Position numbers and translations under genes: made by a program
In this document: one piece after another, positions 39,901 through 49,273 of the stretch
Layout of the letters: each line of letters begins with the position of its first letter
Position numbering within the stretch: position 1 is the stretch's first letter
Source: Branchipolynoe longqiensis
Taxonomy: Eukaryota; Annelida; Polychaeta; Phyllodocida; Polynoidae
Reading direction: 5' to 3'
NCBI GenBank assembly: GCA_030323885.1
Contig: CM059202.1
Coordinates: 45,402,849 to 45,466,848 of the forward strand
Length of the DNA: 64,000 nt
The notes under the pieces: generated by a model
Told to the model about the DNA's origin: nothing
What the model saw: only the letters and a program-made list of their open reading frames with translations
Database searches by the model: none

Positions 39901-42900
39901 TATCTCAAAAGTTAGCCATTTAAAATAAGTCACTTCAAACTAAAGGAAGGTAGATTATAGCGACTAAGCTAATATATTTATCTCACATAAATGACACTCA
40001 AAACCATTAGACTGTGCAACTTCAAACAGTCAACACTCACTCTGATGCCATGCTTGATTTTCCACAAGTTTCAATTTTTTTTTAAAGTTTTTCAAGCTTT
40101 TGGTCTCTGGGGAAAAAAACGGAAATGCAAGTTTAGCATTGTCAGGGGATCGCAGATTTCCGGAAGTCGGGTTTCATATTAATTGGTATACGCTGATAGT
40201 GCTGCGCCGTTTGAAGCACGTATTAGTAGTATACACTGATAGTGCTGTGGCGTCTGCACCATATATTAGTATACACTGATGGTGCTGCAGCGTAAAACAA
40301 CATATTAATAGGGTCTATACGTTGATCGTCCTGCGGGATTGAAAAATCCCAGAAATCCGCGAAATCGTGGAGATCCTTCATCCCTGTTTAAGAGGCCTGG
40401 GAATTAATTTATTTTGAATTTCCAAAATTTTCCGGATTTCCCAGAACCCTTTATTCCCAACATGTTTTGAAGAAAATAAAAGTGAAATCAAAATTTGCCC
40501 AGGGCAGGTTACACGCAGAAGTATTTCTCACCATCATGAACTTGTCAAGCCGCAGTCGGTCGATGTTGTACCATTCACGTGCCTCAGTGAGGAAGAAGGC
40601 GGAGATGAAGGAAACTGCGGCCTGCGGACTACGCAGACTGTGAATCAGTTCAGCCAGGTTCACCGCCAGCTCCTCCTGATTTACAAACATACGGAGGAAA
40701 GTGATCACGGAGAGAGAAATAAAAACAATGGAAATTCATAGTTAGGCGGGCAAAAAACACAGAAATGAGGCCGAAGCCCTGGTGCCACCTAGTGGGTTCT
40801 GGCAGAACCAGCAGTGATTTTCTGTGAAAATGTGGATATCCCCCCCCCCCGGATTAATATTGTCAGGGAATCGTGGGCAAATTATGGAAGTCAGGTTTTA
40901 ACTGACCTTATTCAAAAGTTATTGTGACTAGAGCCGTGTTTACACGGGAAATTGTGAAACGTTCTAGACAAAGCGATTTATATGAGGCGTTTTTGAGGCG
41001 CGTTTACACGGACAGAGTTTAAAAAGTGTTTTGGCGCCGGGAACCAGCAGCCTATGGTGCGCATGTAGCCGGCGAGCACTGCTATGTGTTTAGTTTACAC
41101 TCATCGTTTCGACTCAGATGTAGCTGCTACGTTAATATCGCTTGGAATTTAAGGTTAATTTAAATAAATTTCATTATTTGAGGATGTAATTCTGTTAAAT
41201 ATGATCGCATTTAATAGATTTTGGCCTAATCGGGCCCTAACACTGCCGGGCACAAGCGACTAGTTACTGCTCCCCCTGTTGCCGGCAAGCCCTACTATTT
41301 TATACTATCGCCGCCCGGGAACCAGCTGAATCGCTTCAAATAAACCACCTCGCGAGGTGGTATAGATGAAGCGTTTCATATGAATCGATTCAGCCCTAAA
41401 ACGCCTCAGAGTTGCGTTTACACACCAAATGTGAGTCGATCTAGGCAAGTCGTTTTATATGAAGCGTTTTAAATCGCCCGTGTAAACAGGGCTTATTATC
41501 ACCCATGCCAAACTCTTTCACTTTTGGGTTTATGTTCTAGCAACATCTAAGGTCATAGAAGAATGGATAGCCTGTATTGACTGCCCGAATTGGTAGAGCG
41601 CGGGCCTCGCGTACGAGAGATCGAGATCGGAAGTTCAGTCCCCAGTCGAGTCAAACCAATGACTTATAAAATTGATACTTGTCGCTTACTAGCCTGGCAC
41701 TCTGCATTAATAGGATACGGCAAGGACTGGTTAGCTCAGTGTCAGGATAAAGTGACTGAGTGGGATATCGGATCATGGTGCCAGCGGCCTGATTTCCCAC
41801 TGGGGCAGCACTATAAAGTTGCCATGAGTGCACACTGTCACAAGTCGGTACCCGTCCGGGTATGACCTTAGATGTTGCAAGGAATAAAACTCCCACCAAC
41901 CAACCATTGACCGATCAGAGGAACGATGCTAGGAGAGTAGTGTCGGAAATGTGACTTCCGGTATTTCCCCATGATTCCCTGACAGGGGACCAGACGGGAT
42001 GGCCGAATGAGTTAAATGTGTCCGTCTCCCATGCTGGTAGATCGTGGGATCGAACCCTGGTCGAGTCAAACCAATTACTTAAAAATTGATACTTGTCACT
42101 TCCTAGGCAGGCACTATTAGGATAGGGCAAGGACTGGTGTGCTCAGTGTCAGGATAATGTGACTGAGTGGGATATCAGGTCATGGTGCAGGCGGCCTGGT
42201 TTCCCAGTGGGACAGCACTATAAAGTCGCCATGAGTGCGCACTGTCACAAGTCGGTACCCGTCCTGATATGACCTTAGATGTTGCTAGGATGTAAAACAA
42301 CAACAAACAACAATCCCTGACAGGAGAGAATTTCTGTGTTTTCATGGATATTCATCCACACTCAGTATAGGGGAGGCCCAACACTGGCTGACCGCCCCGC
42401 CAACCCCAACACCGGTCGTCACCGAGAGTCGAAAAACAGTCTTTCTGGAATTTTATGCAGATTGAAGTACTAGATGGAGAAGATACATAGAATTAGATTG
42501 TTTGTGGGGTTTTATAACCTACAGGTATATGAAACTACGTAAATTTCAGATTTAGTCAAATTCGCAAAAATCGCAGAGCTTTCCTTTCATCCTTACTAAA
42601 ACACATAGAAAGAAAAAGATAATACAAGATTTTATTTCAGGACACTTGATTCAATCTCTTGATTAGGTTTTTCTCCCCCTTTTGTGTGTGATTGTTTGTT
42701 TATTCTGCTCATAACGGTTAAGTGCATGCACTTGTTTTCGCCGCTGTGCAGTAGTGGTCATAATCCATATGGATTGATTTCCTTTACCGATAATTTCTGT
42801 AATCCCAGCTAGGGCTTTAAAAAAACAAAAAGTGTTTCCAATTACAGGCAAGCAAAAAGAAAAAAAGGGTAGGTAGGTATATTTTTTAAATTAATTTTTG

Positions 42901-45900
42901 TTAAACCATGAATCCCTTGACAGTGACGTAATTTGACATTACAATTCATGTAATTTGTAAGAATATCTTCATGTACACAATTTATTTCAAACGGTCAACA
43001 CTTTTTGCAGGGTCGGTCACATAACTGGAAACATTTGTTTAAAAAAAGGCTTTATCGTTCACAGACTACCCACTGGAGCAAGGGAACATTTTGTTTTGAA
43101 AATTTTGATTAGCAACAATTGCTAATCAATTTGGAAAATGATTAGCAACTGCTCATTTTGTGTAGCAATTCTATTTAAGGCAACCTAGATAAACGTCACC
43201 GTAACTAGCGAGACGCGAAAGTGGCTATATATGGTTCATGATTATATGCGATGCATTTTTACGAATTGCAAAGCGATCTACATAACTTGTATCCCGATTC
43301 GCGACACGATACCAAACAAAATGTTCCCTGGGATTACACTTTAATCTTCTCCGCATCAATATTTCTACAACTCACCTGAACAATCGGCTTGTCCGACATC
43401 CACATGCAGTAGTGCAGGCCCTTCCATATCTTCATGAAATCTTCATCGGAAAGACCACCTGGCAATGTAATAACAAGTCACCGATCAGATTTAGCTAAAG
43501 ACAGGATGGAGCTCATCAGCTGAAGATAGCGCACCACCCTATTTTTCAGGGATGAAAGTGGTCTCCGGGAAAAAAAGCGGAAATGCTGATATTCTCCCAT
43601 AAGTTTAGCATTGTCAGGGAATCGCTGAAAATTCCCGGAAGTCTAGTTTCATACATATTGGTATACGCTTATAGTGCTGCGTGGTTTGAAGCCATTAGTA
43701 GTATACGCTGCTAGTGCTGCGGCGTTTGCACTACATATTGCAGCGTGAAACAATGTATTGGTTGGTTGGTTGAGTTTTACATCCTGGCAACATCTAAGGT
43801 CATATCAGGACGGCGCAACGTATTAGTATACACTTCTAGCTACAGGAAGAATCCCGGAAATCCACGAAATCGCGGAGATCTTTCATCCTTGATTTTTAAA
43901 GGGGGTGGGGGGTGGGGGCGATGAGTTGCGCGCCCGCATCCCATTTTGGTAGGTAGTGCGATTTGAATCCTGGCCGAGTCAAAGCCATGACTTGACTGCT
44001 AGATAAAAGATTCATCCCATACTGCTGCAGTAGCCAGAGGTGAATTGATGAGTTCAGGTGCAAAACCCTGTAAATGCCAATCCACAAATCGAATTAAAAT
44101 AAAAGATTTTTTACCTGAAGGTAATTTTAATTCTCATTAATTCTGCCTTTCTAGTGATGAATACTGCCTTTCTAGTGATGAAACTGCCTTTCTAGTGTAA
44201 TACTAGCAGACAGTGAGAAAAACCTACAAGATATAGTGAATAGAATCAATAAAGCTGGAATACTATTCAACATGAAGATGAATGCCAGGAAGACAATGGT
44301 TATAAGTAAAAAGACAGATAAACCAAATGTCAATATAACCATAGATGGCACAAACATAGAACAAGTATCCGAATTCATATATCTCAGACAAAAGATTACA
44401 AAGATGGGAGATGTGAGGAAGAAATTAAAAGAAGGATAACAATAGCCCGAACAACATTCTCCAAAATGTATAGAGTGTTAACATCAAGTAAGATGTTAAT
44501 ACAAACAAGGCAGCGTATTCTTCAGTGTTATGTGTGGTCTACTCTAATGTATGGGGCAGAGACATGGACAATCTCTAAGAAAATGTACAAACGTTTAGCA
44601 GCATTTGAGATGTGGACTTATCGAAGGATGATGAAAATATCATGGACAAAGAAGATCACCAACAAAGAAGTTCTCAGAAAAATTAAAAATAAGAAAAGCT
44701 TGTTTGCCACTATACAGACAAAGAAACTTATTTATTTTGGCCACATCATTCGTCAGAGTTCAAGATACCGTACATTGTTGGAAGGGAAGGTGAATGGCAG
44801 CAGAGGGAGAGGGAGACCAAGAACATCATGGTTTACAAATATTTCACAGTGGACAGGCTTGAATTATTCACAGTCTATCAGAACAGCACAACATCGGGAC
44901 AAGTGGAGAACCATTGCATCCAACCCTCGACTAGAGGATGGAACTATTGATTGATTGAGTGATGAAATGCTAATGTAGCAATGAACAAAAAAATATGAAT
45001 GTAGAAAAATTAATCCTTTTATGGTTTGTCTCCAATGTTTATCTCAATTTGTGGGTTGTTTTTTTACCTGGCTTTGCGCCTGAAGTCCTCAATTAAAATA
45101 AAAATGATGAGACTATGGTCGAAATCGATTAATCACCACGGATCATCTGAACCATTTTTTTCGCGCATAGGTGCGCAGACCCTACAAACTTAGGTTGAAT
45201 AAATTAATGCGCTTGGGGTGGGAAAACAATGCTGGCTTAATCCAAGACTTTTTATTTATTTTTTAAATAACCAATATAACTACAGCAAGATAGGATTTAA
45301 AGCAGTTTTTGATTGCATAGTTTTAGTTATATGTCCATTATAATCTGGATGGTCATGCGCTTACATTAAAAAAAGAATGAAAAAGTGTAGCTTTGCAGTA
45401 CAGGCTCTCACTACAGGTACCAGCACAAATGCTCCTGATACCCCCAGCCAACACGTGGGGGTTTGGAGTCGGATCGTTTTGCACACGGCCCGTGTGTTTT
45501 TAGGTTCACCTCGGGGTGTTCTATTTGAAATTCTGACAACTCTGGTGATCCGAATGGTCCGCACTGTCATAAGCGAATCGCAATTTGTCATTTCATGTGT
45601 GTACGTTTAGCATGGCGGAGTGCTTGGCACATTGTTTTCGTCATGGTTGTATTTCAATAAAACAAAAACGACCGACAAAAAGCACAATGTCAATGAATAT
45701 TCCACTGCTAAAATTATTTAGGAGTGCGACTACTCACTGCTAAGGTCAAATTTCTGTTATTCATTTCAAAGGATCAAGCGAGCGCCAATCACTGTCAACA
45801 TGCGCGAGCAAACGTTAATAAAATGAAAATGACCCCCCCCCCCCCCAAAAGCACAATGTCAATGAGTATTCCACTTTTCAGATTCTGTTAATTAGGACTA

Positions 45901-48736
45901 GGAGAGTGGCTTAATAAAAAAATAAGGCTAAAATTGAAAAGAGCGAGCGTCAGTCACTGTCAACATCAGCTATTCAGTAGAGCCAGCGGTAAGCAAGTGA
46001 GCAAGTGTAAGAAAACCAAAACCACCGCTATCTCATAAGTAGTAGTAAAAGGCTATTTCAAAAGTAGTAGTAAAACAAAAACCAAAAAACTAATATACTA
46101 TTCGCAACCACTATAAGGGTGATCAGAAAATAAAACCAATAACACCTATGCTTAGAACTAAAACCATTAGCTATCTAACGATCCTTCCCTATTTCGGATC
46201 GACCTTGGATAGCCAAACCCAACACAAAACAAGCTCAAACATATACGAGCCAAGAACACATTTAACTACGCCTAGCAACTACCTAGCAGTCTTTCCGTAT
46301 TTTGGATCGACCTTGGATAGCCAACCCCAACACAAAACAAGCTCAAACATCTACAGATACTAAATAATCACCATGTGCATGTACCTGCTACTGTGTGACA
46401 AACAAAAACATCTTATCACCTCCTACTGTGTCATAAGATTAAACCACTACTACAACGGGCCAGCATTGAAAATAAGCCTGAGCACTGTATAAACACAGCA
46501 TAAAAAAAAGAAAGAGAATTTGTCACTGCTTCAGATCAAATTGTTACTTAGGAGCATGACTATTCACTGCTAAGATCACATTCTGTAATTTGTGAGCACG
46601 ACTTAATAATGAGTGCTAAAATTGAAGAAAGTGAGCAGGCGTCCGTTAGATAAAAGATTCACACCGTACTTGTAGTAGGGGTGAAAAACCCTATATAAAA
46701 AGTAAAAAACTGGCGAAGAATTTCGACATGCTGGGTAAATGAACCGAGCTGATAATTCTTAATTTAAGAAGAAAAATATATTCTTCACATACATCTTTGT
46801 ATTTACCGGTTACTTCTGATTTGAAAAATATAATAAAACATATACTTTTATGAACTTTAAAAGTGAAATCGCCGGCATTCTATCGCTGCCATCTTGACTT
46901 TCTTGTCTTTTTGCATTCTCTGTGCCGATATAACCTATAGGCAACTGCTGTTCATACGGCCGCCATACAAATAGATCAGTGTCTATTCGTACGGCGGTAG
47001 TCACATGACGTAGCTTGACCCAGATCTTAATCAGCCGTACAAATAGTTGTTATTGATACGGCTCGCCCATTTTGTCCCATCTGTTTTGGGAGGGATCATA
47101 CTCATCCCATTGGAGGTGTGGCATTGACATCACATCAAAGTATGACAAACAGGTACATTAGATAAAGGATTCACGCCGCACATCCAGTACAGGGATGAAT
47201 ATTAGAAAAAAACGGGCGAAGAATTTCGACATGGCATGGAAATGATTTGAGCTGGTAAATTCTTAAGCGGCTGTCACACCTCGCCGGATTGAGCAACAGA
47301 CAGAATTGTCTAGTCCGGTGGTGATAAGTATCAATATGTATTAAAATGTGTCAAAACATTGCGCTGTCGGGTAAATGGCCACTGGACGAATGGACATGAT
47401 TGTCATGAACGAATAGCCAATGGACGAAGCAAATCAAACTAGACAAGAACCTTAGACATCAGTCCAGCGGCATCCGTTCCTAGTTTTGTGCATGTTCAAA
47501 ACTTGTACGGACACAAACCGGACATGGTTTTTGTTTTCCGTCAGTTTCCCCCAATCCGGTGAGGTGTGACAGGGCCTTTAATTTAAGAAGCAAAATATAA
47601 ATTTTTCACATAAATCTTCATACCCGCTACTTTTGATTTTAAATATATAATAAAACATGTAGCTTAATGAATTAAAAAAATAAAACCATCAGCGTTTTAT
47701 CGCCGCCATTTAGTCTTTTTGCATTCTCTCCCATTTCCCCAACTCTGTGTCAATATATATAGGTTGGTTGTAGCCATTTGATCCTGGAACCAGTTTCTAG
47801 TTCCTGTTCCATACTAAAACTATTTTCGCTTGTATTTACTTTACTCTTTAGACAACGCTAGGCCTAGGGTTCACCCCTGTACTATAGAGGGAGTGCACGT
47901 GACGTCATCACTTGGTGGTTAGCCATCTTGGATTACACTTAATACCACCTATGGCAACCCCTGTCTTATACCAAGAACACTATCATGTGACTATGGCCAC
48001 CACTGGGTCTACCTATAATCAGGGCTGCCAAAGTATGTGGCGCCACCTAGTGGGTACTGCCCGAACCTTTCTAATTCTTTGACAGAGCATCCAAACTGAC
48101 CAAAGTGTCAACATACTGCACTTTAGCAATGATGTGAGGCTACATGATTTAAAAAATGCTTCCCCTCCATCAAAAAACCCTTTTCCCCCAACCTTTGAGG
48201 CCAAACTGCTCAAAACAGTGACAAATAAACCAACAAATCGGTAAATAAACACAATGTAAGCACTTCCAAGCCTTGCACATGTAATCCAATATGGCCACCG
48301 GAAGTTGCCTCGTGACGTCATTACACCCCCTCTAATATAAGTATGGGGTGAATCTTTTATCTAGGCTAGGGTACATATAATATACATTTGCTGAATAAGT
48401 TCACATTAGTATTAGAGGCCATACACACAGTCGGCCCAATCATAGCTAAACCAAAGCAAAGGGTTGAAAGGGTCCGAGGCCGAGCGGTTTGTCCGCACGT
48501 GTACGCCAGTACCGTGGCCGTGGGTACGGTAACGCGTAGTCAGTCACAAGAGTGTCAACAGAAAACACGATATTTGTATGTCAGACACAATGCTTACCAC
48601 TACCAGTTTCAGATCGGGATGCGAGCCATTTCCTCAACATTTTCACCGCTCGGTCCCGATGTTTCTTTTCATTTCCAGCGAGTTTTTGAGCAAATTTGTT
48701 CAGAACAGCCCCATCAACTTCGACAGAGGCCGCCAT
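30051..48736 (-). CDS. RRP1: RRP1/Nop52 homologue (ribosomal RNA processing protein 1), 9 coding exons
   Basis: Exons in transcript order are 48736-48598, 43458-43376, 40675-40532, 39665-39471, 37702-37638, 35840-35723, 33011-32914, 32188-31995 and 30919-30051. All phases close and give 634 codons, between human RRP1 (about 460) and RRP1B (about 760). Residues 10-280 form the Nop52 domain: [54 protein letters not shown] and [19 protein letters not shown] correspond to the most conserved parts of the family. Residues 346-634 are a Lys/Glu-rich tail with many K4-K5 runs, as expected for a nucleolar protein, ending in a conserved-looking [20 protein letters not shown] segment. In yeast and man the protein works in maturation of the large-subunit rRNA. 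The start codon is in AGCATGGCGGCC. It is divergent from CENATAC. Confidence 0.95.
31108..31624. mobile_element. MITE-N, 517 bp, in RRP1 intron 8
   Basis: Ends ATGGTGCTGTCACATTACGA and TCGTAATGTGACAGCACCAT are exact mirrors, and GGCGAGAAG faces CTTCTCGCC. CpG-rich interior. A 45-bp SINE-1 tail (31252-31297) sits inside it. Confidence 0.88.
31995..32188 (-). CDS. RRP1: RRP1 exon 8
   Basis: Acceptor CTCTGTAG, donor AGCG|GTGAGA, phase 2 in, phase 1 out. Encodes [20 protein letters not shown] then a basic segment with [14 protein letters not shown]. Confidence 0.93.
32207..32525 (-). mobile_element. SINE-2 copy in RRP1 intron 7
   Basis: Same order as 28232-28580 (TTTATTTAACGACGCCTCTA at its tail; GAGCGGGACGTAGCTCAGGT at its head). 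In the RRP1 sense it is forward. It ends about 20 bp before exon 8. Confidence 0.8.
32914..33011 (-). CDS. RRP1: RRP1 exon 7
   Basis: Acceptor TCTTCGTAG, donor AAAAC|GTAGGT, phase 2 out. Reads [20 protein letters not shown] then [12 protein letters not shown]. An apparently earlier donor (AGCG|GTGAGG, 32966) would put exon 8 out of frame and drop [10 protein letters not shown], so the later donor was chosen. Confidence 0.92.
33045..33388 (-). mobile_element. SINE-1 in RRP1 intron 6
   Basis: Full-length form on the minus strand with a duplicated A-box region around 33340-33380. It begins about 35 bp upstream of exon 7. Confidence 0.75.
33500..33757 (-). mobile_element. SINE-1, head missing
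   Basis: Tail GAGGTTTTACATCCTAGTAA CATTAAAGGTCATCAGGACG to GTCATTGGGATGACTCGG. It is cut at the boundary with the 46-bp tandem repeat. Confidence 0.75.
33758..34130. repeat. Tandem repeat, unit 46 bp, about 8 copies
   Basis: CCATATCAGTTAAGAACTGC starts at 33758, 33804, 33850 and so on at 46-bp spacing. The later copies alternate between two subtypes (CAGTTAAG with AAGATGTACAC, and CAGGAAAG with AATATATATATACAC), a two-unit higher-order pattern. Distant decayed relatives may be at 34910-34950 and 35255-35310. Confidence 0.92.
34235..34475 (-). mobile_element. LINE 3' end (same family as 62664-63213)
   Basis: The minus strand ends GTAAAGCAACCACCAATCAATCAATC and carries the same 3' UTR as 62664-62890 (GGCCATATTCACGGCGAGAA, CTCATTAAATTAGAAAGCTC). 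Only the 3' UTR is present; the last 60 bp also occur reversed at 31733-31796. Confidence 0.8.
34490..34830 (+). repeat. Two copies of the GTTAATATCGCTTGG module
   Basis: GCGTTAATATCGCTTGGATTTGGGG (34511) and ATCAATATCACTTGGATTTTTGG (34669) start two units about 158 bp apart. Each continues with TTTAATTTGACC and AACAGAATTAGATCATAGCA. The same module occurs inside MITE-V and MITE-M. Confidence 0.7.
34945..35260. mobile_element. MITE-B copy, decayed
   Basis: GAAAGTGGTCTCCAGCAAAA, then CTGTCAGAGAATCGCGGGGA, then CGCGGAGATCTTTCATCCCTG. A short SINE-1 tail fragment lies at about 35122-35148. Confidence 0.7.
35360..35703. mobile_element. MITE-A copy next to RRP1 exon 6
   Basis: TTAGTTGCATAGTCCGATGG to CATCAGACTATGCAGCTTTAA. 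Its right end is 20 bp from the exon 6 donor. Confidence 0.85.
35723..35840 (-). CDS. RRP1: RRP1 exon 6
   Basis: Acceptor TTTTCAG, donor AAG|GTAGCT. Encodes [20 protein letters not shown] followed by a Lys/Glu stretch. A MITE-A starts 20 bp inside intron 6. Confidence 0.92.
36050..36594. mobile_element. MITE-A split by unrelated sequence
   Basis: 36050-36215 has the left end (AAAGTTGCATGGTCCGGTGG) and first half. 36485-36594 has the other half and end (ATCATACCATGCAACTTTAA). The 270 bp between them (36216-36484, with GAATCTCGCCATGGTCACGT-type sequence) is not recognised. Confidence 0.7.
36595..36808 (-). mobile_element. SINE-1b copy abutting MITE-A
   Basis: GAGGGGAAATTTCAATCGTA (tail) to B box GGGTTCGAACCC and GGCCATCGCG (head). 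As at 25254, the tail starts at the last TTTAA of a MITE-A. Confidence 0.8.
36890..37090 (-). mobile_element. SINE-3 fragment
   Basis: GCGTGCTAACCATTACACCACCTAGGC is the reverse of the tRNA-like head at 62435-62460. The 5' leader CTGTCTCCGTGGCTCCTTGCCTGAGG also matches. Confidence 0.7.
37113..37312. mobile_element. SINE-1 with a second tail in opposite orientation
   Basis: 37113-37288 is the 3' half of a minus-strand SINE-1. At 37289 it turns into ATGTTGCTAGGACGTAAAAC on the plus strand, the tail of another copy. The unit therefore has a SINE tail at both ends. Confidence 0.75.
37320..37582. mobile_element. MITE-A, left end missing
   Basis: AAATGGCTAACTTTCGAGAT, then CCATAGGCCTCTGCAGTAAT, then ATCGGACTATGCAGCTTTAA. 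It ends 55 bp from RRP1 exon 5. Confidence 0.8.
37638..37702 (-). CDS. RRP1: RRP1 exon 5
   Basis: Acceptor ATTCGCAG, donor AAAG|GTAACA, phase 0 in and phase 2 out. Encodes [21 protein letters not shown], equivalent to the LxxDQNLKFIDPFCxIAAKTKD segment of human RRP1. Confidence 0.93.
37793..38240. mobile_element. Two SINE-2 copies, head to head
   Basis: 37793-37915 is a minus-strand SINE-2 tail region (GCTTGTTTTATTTAATGACG). 37916-38240 is a nearly complete plus-strand copy (ACGTAGTTCAGGCGATAGAG to GGCGCTGTTAAATAAAACAA GC). The arms can fold on one another. Confidence 0.8.
38245..38492 (-). mobile_element. SINE-1 copy, tail truncated
   Basis: CCAAGGTCATATCAGGACGG to GGATTCGAACTCCCGACC. Its tRNA-like head ends exactly where the 24-bp minisatellite begins. 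Confidence 0.75.
38499..39445 (-). repeat. 24-bp minisatellite of splice-donor-like units, RRP1 intron 4
   Basis: About 39 units of CCACTCACCTACAAGTACCA plus GCAG (24 bp), with a few 10-bp TACTCTCA inserts near 39255 and 39285. Read in the RRP1 sense each unit is GGTGAGTGGCTGCTGGTACT TGTA, so each junction shows TAG|GTGAGT, a near-perfect U1-type 5' splice site. The unit is a multiple of three and open, so frames repeat GEWLLVLV; this is a by-product. The array stops about 25-30 bp from the real exon 4 donor, whose flank (GTGAGC...AAGTGGCTGCTGGTATTTGT) looks like a diverged unit. Confidence 0.95.
39471..39665 (-). CDS. RRP1: RRP1 exon 4
   Basis: Acceptor GCTTTCAG, donor GCAG|GTGAGC. Encodes [20 protein letters not shown] through [13 protein letters not shown]. 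The donor is followed within 40 bp by the 24-bp minisatellite of donor-like units. A MITE-A ends 15 bp upstream of the exon. Confidence 0.95.
39681..40027. mobile_element. MITE-A copy next to RRP1 exon 4
   Basis: TTAAAAGTTCCAGTCCGATG to CCATTAGACTGTGCAACTTCAA. It lies 15 bp upstream of the exon 4 start in the RRP1 sense. Confidence 0.85.
40095..40386. mobile_element. MITE-B copy
   Basis: TGGTCTCTGGGGAAAAAAAC, TAGCATTGTCAGGGGATCGC and GAAATCGTGGAGATCCTTCA TCCCTG. The centre has repeated TATACACTGATAGTGCTGCG words (40190-40335). A left-end fragment of the same family is at 40820-40905. Confidence 0.75.
40532..40675 (-). CDS. RRP1: RRP1 exon 3
   Basis: Acceptor GTAAATCAG, donor ATG|GTGAGA, phase 0 on both sides. 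Contains [14 protein letters not shown] and [16 protein letters not shown], the best conserved block of the family. Confidence 0.95.
40932..41494. mobile_element. MITE-M, 563 bp
   Basis: AGCCGTGTTTACACGGGAAA faces ATCGCCCGTGTAAACAGGGCT. The interior includes GTTAATATCGCTTGGAATTTAAGG, the module shared with MITE-V and 34490-34830. Confidence 0.85.
41568..41898 (+). mobile_element. SINE-1 copy
   Basis: TGCCCGAATTGGTAGAGCGC head, AGTCGAGTCAAACCAATGAC, core and tail TTAGATGTTGCAAGGAATAAAAC. In the RRP1 sense it is antisense. Confidence 0.85.
41990..42310 (+). mobile_element. SINE-1 copy
   Basis: CCAGACGGGATGGCCGAATGAGTT head, tail TTGCTAGGATGTAAAACAAC then AACAAACAAC. It is close to the 23593 copy in sequence. 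It is embedded in MITE-B-like sequence (CCCCATGATTCCCTGACAGG before, CAATCCCTGACAGG after), which gives a short target-site repeat. Confidence 0.85.
43376..43458 (-). CDS. RRP1: RRP1 exon 2
   Basis: Acceptor TTGCCAG, donor CAG|GTGAGT. Reads [27 protein letters not shown], matching the LWKGLFYCMWxxDxPLLQ motif of RRP1 proteins. Intron 1, about 5 kb, is filled with repeats. Confidence 0.95.
43547..43892. mobile_element. MITE-B with a SINE-1 tail inside
   Basis: CAGGGATGAAAGTGGTCTCC to CGCGGAGATCTTTCATCCTTGA. A 55-bp SINE-1 tail fragment is at 43762-43816. A lone SINE-1 head follows at 43910-43992. Confidence 0.8.
44047..45096. mobile_element. MITE-I copy interrupted by a LINE remnant
   Basis: GATGAGTTCAGGTGCAAAAC at the left and TTTGCGCCTGAAGTCCTCA at the right match the ends of 9001-9241. 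The interior is split by 44197-44980. Confidence 0.7.
44197..44960 (+). mobile_element. RTE-like LINE remnant (C-terminal end of ORF2)
   Basis: Two frames together read [40 protein letters not shown], then (other frame) [60 protein letters not shown] and [20 protein letters not shown]. This is the familiar end of RTE-type reverse transcriptases, just downstream of the catalytic ADD. A frame change lies near 44400. The catalytic core is not present, so it is a 5'-truncated dead copy. It lies in the sense opposite to RRP1. Confidence 0.9.
45115..45575. mobile_element. Repeat family Q copy
   Basis: AAATCGATTAATCACCACGG, CCAATATAACTACAGCAAGA and AGTCGGATCGTTTTGCACAC follow the order of 18465-18895. 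Confidence 0.65.
46165..46370 (+). repeat. Tandem duplication, unit 108 bp
   Basis: GGATCGACCTTGGATAGCCA falls at 46196 and 46304, followed by AACCCAACACAAAACAAGCT in both. Two units only. Confidence 0.85.
46645..46940. mobile_element. MITE-C, left part
   Basis: AGATAAAAGATTCACACCGT (left end), CTGGCGAAGAATTTCGACAT, AGTGAAATCGCCGGCATTCT and TCTTTTTGCATTCTCTGTG. The right end is missing. Confidence 0.75.
47267..47577. mobile_element. MITE-L with TTAA target duplication
   Basis: GCGGCTGTCACACCTCGCCGG faces CCGGTGAGGTGTGACAGGGCC. TTAA stands on each side (47263-47266 and 47578-47581). TTAA duplication is typical of piggyBac-type elements; assignment to that superfamily is inference. A second copy is 51800-52160. 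Confidence 0.85.
47884..48334. mobile_element. MITE-D copy, 451 bp
   Basis: TAGAGGGAGTGCACGTGACGTCATC faces GTGACGTCATTACACCCCCTCTA. It retains the whole interior, including CTAGTGGGTACTGCCCGAAC, and is the longest D copy. Confidence 0.9.
48598..48736 (-). CDS. RRP1: RRP1 exon 1
   Basis: Encodes residues 1-46, [20 protein letters not shown] through [10 protein letters not shown]. Donor AGTG|GTAAGC, phase 1. It supplies the start of the Nop52 domain ([20 protein letters not shown]). Confidence 0.93.
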
Positions 48737-49273
48737 GCTTGTAGGCATACTCTCAAAACCGAATCGATATCTACCTCATATGCACATGCATAAATATCTG
48801 AAGCAGGATATCCAATCAATACCTACGCATATTCCCTTACCAGTCTATAATTTTTTTTTTCATTATAATGTAAATACATTGGAATAGCTTTAAAAATTCT
48901 AGCGTCGCTAATAATTAAATGCAAAACATAAACTAGTACAGCCTCATGGGAAACCAGCCAAATGATACTTCCGACTTCCTGTGTGTAGGCTTAACGTTGG
49001 GAAAAGCATTATTCGTGAATAAATTTGTATTTTTTTTATAGCATATACAAGTTTTCTCAGATTTGATTAAAGAAATTTAGTTTATTTCATAAATCTAGAG
49101 GCGATCACCAAAATGCAAGGGTGTTCTCAAGAAACATTGAACTGTTTACGTATCCAGACTAGAAAGGCTAAAGACTGAACTACACGTCGAAGAGTGTCTT
49201 GTCGGATGGGGCCTGGGCAACAACTTGAAATTGAACAAGTGAGAAGAGTAGAGAGGAAGTTATTCCTGTAAAC
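48737..49273. promoter_or_regulatory. Bidirectional promoter region between RRP1 and CENATAC
   Basis: The two start codons face away from each other across 537 bp free of recognisable repeats, unlike the rest of the window. At 48967-48981 ACTTCCGACTTCCTG gives two ETS-type GGAA cores on the minus strand, a common element of housekeeping bidirectional promoters. No TATA box is positioned convincingly. Promoter function is inferred from layout; transcription starts are not known. Confidence 0.6.

Larger units (their letters stand above)
47169..48365. mobile_element. MITE-C copy hosting MITE-L and MITE-D
   Basis: TTAGATAAAGGATTCACGCC at the left and GGGGTGAATCTTTTATCTAG at the right are the C ends. 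Its interior is interrupted at 47267-47577 (MITE-L, flanked by TTAA) and at 47884-48334 (MITE-D, flanked by TA). It ends within RRP1 intron 1. Confidence 0.85.
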
